From positions 1 to 64,000 of IMG/VR virus record IMGVR_UViG_3300028196_001321: a stretch of DNA of 64,000 bases. One strand, written 5' to 3'. The position numbers and the translations under genes were made by a program. Positions 30,003-39,600 of this stretch are shown here, piece after piece. The notes under the pieces are model-generated. The model was not told the origin of the DNA. It was given only the letters and a program-made list of their open reading frames with translations, and ran no database searches. The stretch is from a virus. Within the stretch, counting starts at the first letter, position 1. Each line of letters opens with the position of its first letter.

Positions 30003-30727
30003 CAGTTGTAAATAGACTTATTTTTGATGTAGACGGAACACTTACTCCTAGTAGAGGAAAGATTGACCCTGAGTTTGAAAAGTTCTTTCTTAATATTTGT
30101 AAAACTAATTATGTATACCTTGTTACAGGTAGTGATAGACCTAAAACAGTTGAACAAGTAGGCAACAAACTGTACGACATGGCTGAACGTGTATATAATT
30201 GCAGTGGTTGTGATGTGTACAAAGGTAATAAAAATATTCATACAAGTTCTTGGACATTACCTAAAGATGCACGACATTGGTTAGAGTCTAAACTAGAAGA
30301 AAGTACATTTCCATTACGTACAGGTAACCATATTGAAGAACGACCAGGTATGATTAACTACAGTATCGTAGGACGTAATGCTACACTAGGTGAAAGAAAA
30401 CTATATGTAGATTACGATACAAAAAACAATGAACGAAATACTATTGCAAGAGCGTTCAATAACTATTTTCCAAGATTAAATGCAGTAGTAGGTGGTGAAA
30501 CTGGAATGGATATCTTCCAAAACGGTTTTGATAAAAGCCAAATTATAAAAGATTTTGATCCTGTTGATGATATAATACATTTCTTTGGTGATGCAATGCA
30601 CAAAGAAGGAAATGATTATCCTTTGAAAAAAGTAATCATTGACAAGGACCTTGGTCACTGCTATAATGTAAAGAACTACAAAGAAACTTGGAAAATACTA
30701 AAAGATGAATTCGACTGGAACTGTTAA
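29999..30727 (+). CDS. Phosphomannomutase-like HAD phosphatase
   Basis: The 242-residue protein has HAD-IIB features of the eukaryote-type phosphomannomutase family: nucleophile loop FDVDGTLTPSRG, VTGSDRPKTVEQ, RPGMINYSIVGRNA, GGETGMDIFQNGFDKSQ and HFFGDAMHKEGNDYP. It could interconvert mannose phosphates or act as the phosphatase that releases KDO from KDO-8-P, since no KdsC is seen. The latter is inference. Start 29999 follows AAGGAA; an upstream TTG at 29993 is possible. Confidence 0.88.
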   Translation: MTVVNRLIFDVDGTLTPSRGKIDPEFEKFFLNICKTNYVYLVTGSDRPKTVEQVGNKLYDMAERVYNCSGCDVYKGNKNIHTSSWTLPKDARHWLESKLEESTFPLRTGNHIEERPGMINYSIVGRNATLGERKLYVDYDTKNNERNTIARAFNNYFPRLNAVVGGETGMDIFQNGFDKSQIIKDFDPVDDIIHFFGDAMHKEGNDYPLKKVIIDKDLGHCYNVKNYKETWKILKDEFDWNC

Positions 30728-31760
30728 ACGTTTAGGATTTGCATGTAAGTACATGCATCCAGATCAAACACAAAAGAAAAAACTACTAGAGGAAATTCAG
30801 CGGCCACTAAATACTCGTAGTACAACAGTTCAGTGGCTTAATAGACAAACTAAAAATGTTGCTGAAGAACGCTTGTGGGATATCATGGTACACAATATTG
30901 AAGCGTACCACAATCTTATCAAGTATGTAGGAGGATTGCCAGATGAACTTAGAATGGTCAGATTGGGTAGTGATGTACTTCCTGTTTATACCCAGCATGA
31001 GTGGAGTTATTATTGGCGTAAGCCTGACGTGGTGGACTATGCGTCGAGAGAATTTGCGAAAGTCGGAGAAACAGCAAGAGCCCTCGATGTTAGACTCTCA
31101 ATGCACCCAGGCCAATTTACAGTCCTTGCTTCAGATAATCCGGAAATAGTAAATAGGAGCGTAGAAGAATTTGAATATCACACCGATGTCATACGCTGGA
31201 TGGGATACGGCAAGACCTTCCAGGACTTCAAATGCAATGTCCATATATCAGGCAGACAAGGTCCAGCCGGTATCAAACACGCAGTTAACACAAGATTATC
31301 TCAAGAAGCGAGAAACTGCATTACGATCGAAAACGATGAAAACAAATGGGGTATCATGGACAGTCTTGAACTGGTCGACACCTGTGCCCTCGTACTTGAC
31401 ATACACCATCACTGGTGCCGTGAAGGTGAATACATTCGTCCTACCGACGATAGATTTACTCGCGTAATAGATTCGTGGCGTGGTGTGCGTCCTGTGATAC
31501 ATTATTCATACAGCAGAGATGAAGCACTTCCAGAAGGCTTTACACACGATACTATGCCTGACATGCCTGCACTATTAGAATCAGGATACAAAAAAGGTAA
31601 ACTAAGAGCCCACAGTGATTACTATCCTAACAATGCTGTTAATGACTGGGCATTATCATTTTTACCATATGCAGATATTATGTGTGAAAGCAAAGCAAAA
31701 AATCTAGCAAGTATTAATTTGCATAAATATTATTATGAATTTGCAAGAAATCACAGATAG
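30705..31760 (+). CDS. uvsE: UV damage endonuclease UvdE
   Basis: The 351-residue TIM-barrel protein matches UvdE/UvsE, which nicks 5' of UV photoproducts: RLGFACKYMHP, LSMHPGQFTVLASDNPEIVN, RSVEEFEYH, LVLDIHHHWC and KLRAHSDYY. The length is a little above the bacterial core. Positions about 30950-31510 have a clearly higher GC content (47-52% in sampled 60-nt blocks) than both ends, suggesting an exchanged segment. It overlaps sodC by 26 nt. Confidence 0.94.
   Translation: MNSTGTVKRLGFACKYMHPDQTQKKKLLEEIQRPLNTRSTTVQWLNRQTKNVAEERLWDIMVHNIEAYHNLIKYVGGLPDELRMVRLGSDVLPVYTQHEWSYYWRKPDVVDYASREFAKVGETARALDVRLSMHPGQFTVLASDNPEIVNRSVEEFEYHTDVIRWMGYGKTFQDFKCNVHISGRQGPAGIKHAVNTRLSQEARNCITIENDENKWGIMDSLELVDTCALVLDIHHHWCREGEYIRPTDDRFTRVIDSWRGVRPVIHYSYSRDEALPEGFTHDTMPDMPALLESGYKKGKLRAHSDYYPNNAVNDWALSFLPYADIMCESKAKNLASINLHKYYYEFARNHR
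31723..31729 (+). promoter_or_regulatory. Late promoter box, 5 nt before sodC ATG
   Basis: ATAAATA lies inside the end of uvsE, exactly 5 nt before the sodC ATG at 31735. Confidence 0.65.
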
Positions 31761-32289
31761 TAGATGTGCTAGAACAAAAGCAGAGAACTGCGATTGTACA
31801 CAATTATCAGCACTAACTGAATCACAATCACATGTTACAGCCATGTGCGAACTAGAACAAAGCGAAACAGTAAAAGGTACTATCTTATTAAGACAAATAA
31901 ACGAAGGTGAAGGCACTGTAATTGTAGGACGTATTACAGGACTTAAACCAGGCAAACATGGATTTCATATACACGAATTTGGTGATTTGACAAATGGCTG
32001 TGAAACTGCTGGTGGCCACTACAATCCGGATAATGTAGATCACGGCGGATTACAGAACGGTCACGTTGGCGATTTAGAAAATGTTACAGCGAACACAGAC
32101 GGCATAGCCGACTTCACTATCATTGCAAAACGTATTGACCTTATAGGCAAACGAAGTGTAGTGGGTCGTAGTATTGTAATTCATTCAGATGAGGACGATC
32201 TTGGCCAAGGCGGAGATGAAGAATCACTCAAAACCGGAAACGCAGGTGAAAGACTGGCCTGCGGGGTAATTATATTAACAGACAAATAG
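31735..32289 (+). CDS. sodC: Cu/Zn superoxide dismutase, cytoplasmic form
   Basis: The 184-residue protein is a Cu/Zn SOD: GFHIHEFGD (copper His pair), GGHYNPDN, NGHVGDLENV (zinc site), VVGRSIVIHSDEDDLGQGG (last copper His) and GNAGERLACGVI (channel Arg). It has no signal peptide, although most bacterial SodC are exported. A Cys-containing N-terminal extension (RCARTKAENCDC) is unusual. It could detoxify superoxide during infection or in the virion. Few phages carry this gene. Confidence 0.93.
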   Translation: MNLQEITDSRCARTKAENCDCTQLSALTESQSHVTAMCELEQSETVKGTILLRQINEGEGTVIVGRITGLKPGKHGFHIHEFGDLTNGCETAGGHYNPDNVDHGGLQNGHVGDLENVTANTDGIADFTIIAKRIDLIGKRSVVGRSIVIHSDEDDLGQGGDEESLKTGNAGERLACGVIILTDK

Positions 32290-32298
32290 GAGAATAAG

Positions 32299-32472
32299 AT
32301 GTTTGGATGGTTAACACGACTATTTTCATCAGAAGAAACTCTTGTGCTTACAAAAGAAATGGAAGTAAAAGAGAAGAAACCTAAGAAGAAAACAGTTGCA
32401 AAGAAAAAATCGCCTGCTAAAAAAACAGCGGGTAAAAAAATAGTTGCAAAGAAAAAAGCAACAAAGAAATAA
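32299..32472 (+). CDS. Lys/Ala-rich histone-H1-like small protein
   Basis: This 57-residue protein has a short hydrophobic start (MFGWLTRLFSSEE), then a tail made almost wholly of Lys, Ala, Pro and Thr with KKxxAKK units. That resembles histone H1 and AlgP-like tails. AGGAG precedes the ATG. It would bind DNA or RNA nonspecifically, or link the membrane to nucleic acid. Low complexity prevents firm assignment. Confidence 0.68.
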   Translation: MFGWLTRLFSSEETLVLTKEMEVKEKKPKKKTVAKKKSPAKKTAGKKIVAKKKATKK

Positions 32473-32483
32473 AGGGGAAACAA

Positions 32484-32648
32484 ATGAAAAATTGGATTAA
32501 AGCAAGACTTGAAGAGCGTACATCAATTGATGGAATGGCTCTAATTGCAATCGGAGTTATTGTTCTTATTGCAGGACCATTTGCAAAACTAGCGGCGTAT
32601 GCGGCTATTGCATATGGTGCATGGACTATTTGGAAAAAAGAGGACTAA
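32484..32648 (+). CDS. Small membrane protein
   Basis: The 54-residue protein has a charged N-terminus (MKNWIKARLEERTSIDG) and two short hydrophobic stretches, ending KKED. GGGGAAA is the ribosome-binding site. The stop overlaps the sufT-like ATG (TAATG). Such short proteins are common in marine myoviruses; function unknown. Confidence 0.66.
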   Translation: MKNWIKARLEERTSIDGMALIAIGVIVLIAGPFAKLAAYAAIAYGAWTIWKKED

Positions 32649-33016
32649 TGCAAGTCGAATCAAATGCCTTTGAAAAAACTTTAGATAATGTACAAGAAGA
32701 TCCTGTACTACGTGATGAAGTACGTTCATCAGTAATTGATGCTCTAAAAGGGATATTTGATCCTGAAATTTCTATAAACATATACGACCTAGGGTTGATA
32801 TATGATCTTAAAATCACAGCAGACGGTACATTACATGTATTAATGACATTCACTAGTGCATGGTGTCCGTTTGCTGATGAACTTCTTAAACAAGTGAAAG
32901 AACTTACACTTGAAGCACATGATAAAATTAATAATGTTGAAGTAGTTACTACTATGCTTCCGCAATGGAGCAAAGATAACGTTGCAGAAGAATGGCAACT
33001 TGCTTTAGACTTTTAA
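32648..33016 (+). CDS. sufT: MIP18/SufT-type Fe-S assembly protein (DUF59)
   Basis: The 122-residue protein has the DUF59 core DALKGIFDPEISINIYDLGL followed by IYDLKI and a TSAWCPFADELL segment with the conserved Cys. The family helps Fe-S cluster maturation. It lies 340 bp from iscA, and a Nfu domain is at 6107. The start at 32648 is set by overlap with the previous stop. It converges with the zinc protein gene, overlapping by 4 nt. Confidence 0.87.
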   Translation: MQVESNAFEKTLDNVQEDPVLRDEVRSSVIDALKGIFDPEISINIYDLGLIYDLKITADGTLHVLMTFTSAWCPFADELLKQVKELTLEAHDKINNVEVVTTMLPQWSKDNVAEEWQLALDF

Positions 33017-33300
33017 ATTTTACTAATATCTAAACTACTACCTGCAGGCATATTCCACACAAGACGTTTTTGAACGCCTTTCTTTTGTGCAAATCTCTTA
33101 GGGTCACAGTTTTCACATACATGAAAATAATTATCGCTTAATCTTTTAGGATCAACTTTTCCTTTTTCACGCTTAAATTCTTTCTCACACTCATCGCAAA
33201 CAAATACTGCTATTTGTTTCATGCGTTTATAAGGGTGAAACTTACCCTTTTTACTCTTACGATAGTAATGTGTAATGCTGTTTTCGACTCTAATAAACAT
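33013..33300 (-). CDS. Small zinc-binding protein (two CxxC)
   Basis: The 95-residue basic protein has two knuckles, VCDECEK and HVCENCD, about 30 residues apart, forming a likely Zn ribbon. It may be an HNH-like or nucleic-acid-binding protein. A late box (GTAAATA on the minus strand, 33309-33315) lies 8 nt before the ATG. It is the only minus-strand gene in this block. Confidence 0.76.
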   Translation of the reverse strand: MFIRVENSITHYYRKSKKGKFHPYKRMKQIAVFVCDECEKEFKREKGKVDPKRLSDNYFHVCENCDPKRFAQKKGVQKRLVWNMPAGSSLDISKI

Positions 33301-33308
33301 TTCAGTTG

Positions 33309-33315
33309 TATTTAC
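33309..33315 (-). promoter_or_regulatory. Late promoter box (minus strand)
   Basis: GTAAATA on the minus strand, 8 nt before the ATG of the zinc-binding protein. Confidence 0.5.
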
Positions 33316-33345
33316 TCGTTTACATTCGGATTATAAAATTTTAAC

Positions 33346-33352
33346 ATAAATA
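33346..33352 (+). promoter_or_regulatory. Late promoter box, 5 nt before iscA ATG
   Basis: ATAAATA, then TTGAT and the ATG at 33358. Confidence 0.7.
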
Positions 33353-33357
33353 TTGAT

Positions 33358-33681
33358 ATGAGCATCGTAAATGTAACAGATTCAGCAAAAGAACACATGG
33401 AAAGCGTAATTGCCAAGGAAGGCACAAAGTACGTTAAATTAAGCGTTAAGGGCGGCGGATGTGCTGGCTTTACGTATGAATGGAATGCTGTTAACGAAGT
33501 AAACAAAGACGATGAAGTAATAGAATTAAGCAATGGTAGTTTTGCCATTGATGGAGCAGGTTTAATGTTTGTAGCAGGTACAACAGTAGACTTTAAGAAA
33601 GAAGTTTTTGGTTCTTATATGAATATTAGCAATCCTAACGCAACAAGCAGTTGCGGATGTGGGGAAAGTTTCGGAGTTTAA
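33358..33681 (+). CDS. iscA: A-type Fe-S carrier (IscA/HesB)
   Basis: The 107-residue protein has the three cluster ligands C35 (KGGGCAGFTY), C99 and C101 (SSCGCGESF) and the family length. It would deliver Fe-S clusters to apoproteins. Its late promoter is the same as that of the gene at 25822. It directly precedes the largest structural gene, so it may share its transcript. Confidence 0.95.
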   Translation: MSIVNVTDSAKEHMESVIAKEGTKYVKLSVKGGGCAGFTYEWNAVNEVNKDDEVIELSNGSFAIDGAGLMFVAGTTVDFKKEVFGSYMNISNPNATSSCGCGESFGV

Positions 33682-33684
33682 AAT

Positions 33685-36600
33685 ATGGCACGTAAAGAAG
33701 TAAACATTGGTACTACAGGTAATGACGCTACCGGTGATAGTATTAGAGTAGGTTTTGATAAAGTTAATAACAACTTTGTTGAAATTTATGCGGCACTAGG
33801 ACTAGGTGGTGGTTTAAACTTTCAAAACTTAGATAATACTCCTTCAGCAATTACAGCAAATAAAATTTTAGCAACTAATACAACTGGTGATGCAGTAGTA
33901 GAAAAACTATTAGAAGGTGAAGGCCTTACTATTGATAATGCTACTGATCCTACAAAAATTATTATTAGAAATACAGGTACAGAAGTTGTACGTGATACAA
34001 GTCCGGAACTTGGTGGTAACTTAGATGCTAACAATTTTTTAATTGAAAACTTAGGTACTCCGTTAAAAACAGGAGATGCCGCAACTAAAGATTATGTTGA
34101 TACTAACTTTTTAGCAGGTGGCGGTGATACTGCTACTGGACAAATTCTTTTAAGAAATGGTAGTAACCCAAGAGTTCCTACACTAGCAGATGAAGCAGTA
34201 AACAAAAAGTATACAGATTCAAAAGTTGCCCTAGCAGGTGATACAATGACTGGTCCACTATTATTAAGTGAGACACCATCATTTGCAGATCCATCATTAC
34301 AAGCGGCGACAAAAGGTTATGTAGATCGAAATAGTTTTACAAGTACAAACAATATTTTTGTAAGTAAGTCAGGTAGAACAGAAGCACAAATGAAAGCGGC
34401 TGGTGCTGATGAAAATCAAATTGGTCGTGCTCAATCATATGCATTTAACTCTGTACGTGAAGCATGTTTTTATGCAGAACGTATTATGAAAGGTGATATA
34501 GTTCTTAAAGATCAAGGACTGTTTACAGGAGATGTTTATTGGAAAGTTCCTTCTAAGAAACCTGGACCATACACAGTTAACCTAGCGGCAGATGGTACTG
34601 AAGATTTAACAAACGTACTGGCTAATAAATTACTTGTTGATAACAGAAGATTTATTCAAGAAGAAACTCTTGCATTTATTGAAAACGAAATCAACGATGG
34701 TGACAACGCAGATGACTTTGCAGATACATTTACATTTAATAGAGACAAGTGTTTTAGAGACCTTGGATTAATTATTGATGCTGTAAGTTTTGATTTAACT
34801 TATGTAGGTAATTCAAAAACTGTTGATGCGGCATTAAGTTATTGGGATGGTGCTACATCTAGAGTTGCAGGACAACAAAGCGAAACAGTAGCGGCAATTA
34901 ACTTTGCTAAAAGTTTAATTACAACAAATGTTTTAACAAACACTGCATATGTTGCTCCAAGCAATACTAGAAATCCTTATGCACATGATTTAATTACACA
35001 AAACTTAGATTATGTTGCTGAAGAAACTATTGCATATATTAATGATCAAATTACAAACAACGTAGGTATTTGGACAGGCTTTACATACAACGAAGCAAAG
35101 TGTAGACGTGATACAAAATTAATTTTACAAGGTGTTGCATTTGATTTAAAATTTGGTGGTAACACTAAATCAAGAGATAACGCACAAAACTATTGGGACG
35201 GTGCAACAAGTCAAGTTGCTGGACAACAAGCACAAACTGTTGATGCATTAGACTTTGCTAAAGACCTAGTAAGAAACTTTGTTTTACAAAACTTGTCATA
35301 CACAAGTAGTAAACAATCAACATATGTACAATACACAAGTTCAAACAACGGTGAAGGTGCGGCAAGTACAAAAGTAAACAACTTAATGAACAGTATTGCA
35401 ACTGTTATTAATTCAGGACTTGGATCATTACCAGCATTCGAAGGTACATTTAGTAACCAAAGCGGATATGCACAATTTGTTGATGCCGCAATTATTGCAG
35501 AAGCAGGGGCTTCTACTACTATTGGTACATTGATGGACATTATTACTAATGTGGTTACAAATGGTACAGGTGTTGCTCCAACAAAAACAGGTGGAGAAGG
35601 TAGAGAAACAAATATTCCATTACCTGAAATTACAATTTTTGTCGAGTCAGGACTTTACGAAGAATACTTTCCGATTGTATTACCAGAAAACGTTTCACTT
35701 AAAGGTGATGAGTTTAGACGTACAATTATACAACCATTAGTTGGAGTTAGACCTCCTTCACGTGCAATAAACTTAACATATGAAAAAGGTGACCTGTTAA
35801 GATATAACGGAACAGCACTTCCAAAAGAATCAAGATTTAGAAAGCACTACGATTCACAGTATTCACGTGCAGATACATTTAGTGGTTCAGTTAACCAAAT
35901 TGGTAGTAATCAAATTACAATCAAGGATGTTTCTTATGCTCCGGTTAACGGTTTGTACTTTGTTAATGGTGGTGTAACATATTATGTTAAAGACTGGGCA
36001 AGTGACCCAGACGCTGTTGGAGATACTAGTAGATGGAGAGGTAATATTTACTCTGACATTAATACAACAACAGCCACAACACTTGGTGCAACAATTAATA
36101 ACAACACAGTAATTGAACTTAAGAAACTAAACCAACATATGGATATGTTCTTAATGAACAATGCTACAATTCTACGTAATTTAAGTTTACGTAGACATCA
36201 AGGTTTTATTAACGTACTTGATCCAGAAGGACAAATTTTAACTAAATCACCTTATGTACAAACAGTTTCAAGTTTCTCAGGACAAGGCGGTGGTGGTCAA
36301 TATGTTGACGGTAATGCTGGTGTACAATATGGTACAGTAGTTGATAATCCTGCAAGTGGATCTACTATTACACTACAAGGTTTAACAAGAGAAATACAAT
36401 TACCAACAACATTCTTATATCAAGATTCAAGAAACTTTGTAACTGGTGTAAGTGACTTTGAAAAATTTACACATAGAGTAGTTGGAGCAACAGCACCAGT
36501 TGACGACGGACTAGGTGCAGGTACATTTAAACAAACTCTTACACTTGCAAGTACTACAACAATTATAGCAAGAACATCTTCTAACTCAACAGGTAACATT

Positions 36601-39600
36601 CCACAAACAACTGAAATTAGATTAGAAACTGCTGGTAACAAGTCCATGACTTGTAATGACTATACACAAATCAACTCAGACGGATTTGGATTGATTGCAA
36701 CTAACGCAGGACTAATTGAAGCAGTATCTGTATTCACTTATTATTGTGATACATCTTATTGGGCAAGAAACGGTGGACAAATTAGATCACTTAACGGTTC
36801 AAGTTGTTATGGACGTATTGGTTTAAAAGCAGAAGGCAGTGATCCAAACGAAAACTTACAAAGTGGTGTAACATTCTTTAGACATGTTAACGCACAAGCA
36901 ACTGGTTCACCAGATCCAGATTATACACAGATTGTTAAAGCAGACACAGTAGGCAGTACTGTTAACAAATCAGGTAATACAGAAATAAAAATTAAAGACT
37001 TTGACTATTTGCCTTTTGAAGATTCAAGAATTGAATTAACAGCATACTCAACAAACAGTGACACAACAGAATATGTAGTAAATGAAATTACAGGTGCTAG
37101 ATTTGAAATTGCTAGTATTAACGTAGGTAGTGCAACTAAAATTACAACAAGTTCTGCACACGGATTTAGACATGGTTCAGTTGTATTAATTGAAGGACTT
37201 GACGGAAACGGTTTTACTACAATAGACAACGCATACTATATTGATGTTACTAGTGGTAATGGAACTACTGAGTTCTTCTTATATACAGATTCATCATTAA
37301 GCACAGGGTTTAATGCAACATCAGTAGTAGACGGAACATACAATGGTTCAGGTGCAGATGCAATATTTGGTGGTAAAGCAACACTATCATTGGGATCAGC
37401 ACTAAACATTGGAACAGGAACACAAGTTCCAAATGATGCTAACATTACACTTACAATTGGTAAAAAAGTTCTACTAACAGGCATTACAGATGCTCCAAGA
37501 GTTTTACCAAGTAGTGCATTAAAATTTGCTGGTGTTGGTATTGACGCACAAGTATTTAGAATTCTAAACGTAGAAAGATTTGATGTAAAAGAACCAACTG
37601 GTACAGTTTCTAATGTACAAGAACATTTATTAGATCTACGTGTTCCACCAAACTTATCAAGTGGCACAACATCGATTGTTACAACACGTATTTCTACAAT
37701 GAGAGCAACAGGACACGACTTCCTAAATATTGGTTGGGGTAACTATATTGACAGTAACTATCCAAACAACGTTTACGGATCACCTGCAGGTAAACCAGAC
37801 TTTAGTGCAGACCAAGCAAACGAAGCAGTTGAAGTTGGATCAGGTAGAACATTCTATGCAAGTACAGACCAAGATGGTAACTTCAGAGTAGGTCCATTCT
37901 TCCGTGTTAACCAAGGTGATGGTTCAGTTGAACTTAACGCAAACATTGGTTTAACAAACGTTGACAGTTTAAAATTTACAAAAGGTACATCAATTGACGA
38001 GTTTTCAACTGATAGAAAAATGCAAGGACAGTCAGATGATGCTGTACCAACTGAATCAACTTTAGTCAAATATCTTAACAGTAGTATTATTGGACAGCAC
38101 GAAGACGGAAGTGATTTCCCACAGCCTAGTACAACAGGTTCACAAGCGGCAGGTGGTACATTTGGATTATTAAGTAGAGCAGGCTACAATGGAACTAACC
38201 TTGCTTGGAACAGAATGAATGGCGAACTTAATTTAAACGCTAACAAAATTACAAACATTTTCCAAGGAACAAGCAACACTGATGCAATTAATAAATTATA
38301 TGCAGACAGTGTATTCAAAGGTGACTTTACAGACAGTGTTAGAACTGATGTAACAGCATTTGTAATGTTAAATGATAGTACTGTTGACAGTGGATCAATT
38401 GACATGAATGGTAATAGAATTAAATCGTTACGTGATCCAGTTGACGGAAGTGATGCAGTTACAAAACAATATGTAGATACACAAAACAGTATTGGTGGAT
38501 TAGAAGGAACAACTATTACAGGAAATCCTGCTAACACAGATTTATTAATGTTTACAGGAACAAACACTGTAGACGGTTTAGGTAATCCAATTGTTGGAAT
38601 GGTTAATACTGCACTTAATACTACAACTGATGCAGTTAGCGGTTCAAGAACATTTGGTGAACCAACAGGCACAGGTAGTGACATTAGATTTATAAGAGCA
38701 GGTAATTCAATACAAGTTGGATTAGCAACAGGTTCCATTAAAGATCCTGATGTTAGTGAAGTTGCTGGAATACAACAATCTAAATTAAGCATGGAACTTG
38801 CAACTGCAAGAGCAAGTGCTAACGCAGGTGGTAAAGCAATTAGTGGTATTACTTTAAGTAACCCAATTAGAATTACTACTTCATCTGCACACGACCTTGT
38901 TAATGGAGACTTAATTGGTATTAACAATATTGCAGGTACAATTGAACTTAACACAAACTTTTATTATATTAGTAAAGTTGATAATACAAACTTTACAATT
39001 TACACTGACCAAGCACTAACAGGTACAGTAAACGGAACAGTTGGATTTACACCTTATATCAGCGGTGGCTTTGTTACAAACTCACGTATGATACAACAAT
39101 CAAGTGGACTTGCGGCGTTTGATGATTCACAATTTACAATTGACACAGGTTGGGTTACTTTAAAAACTTCAACAGGACTAACAAACGGTGTTCCATTAAG
39201 CAAAATTGTACACCAAGCGGCATCAAGTATTTTAGGTGTACCTGCAGGCGGAGGAGCGGCGGCGGCTGTTCAAGCACTTACTCCTGCACAGGTAAGAACT
39301 ATTGCTAATGTTGAAGATGGTGCAGATGTAACTGATTATGACAACGTAAAAACTGCAGGTGCTATAATGAAAGACGGCACAGTGAGCATGAACGATGCTA
39401 CTACTTTACGTGTTGTTAATTTAGAACCTAAAGTAGATAACACAACTGATTTAGGATCTAGTACAAAATATTGGAATGATATTTACGGTACAACATTACA
39501 TGCAGAAGTTATTAAGAAAAAAGAATCAGGTACAAACTTTACAATTCAAAATAATGCAGGTGCAACAGCACTTACAATAACAGAAGTTGTTGCTAACTCA

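Noticed and set aside
37236-38954. Long open frames on the minus strand inside the fibre genes (for example 38184-38954)
   Set aside because: They arise from the skewed codon use of the Thr/Gly/Asn-rich fibres, lack start signals and give low-complexity hydrophobic products.
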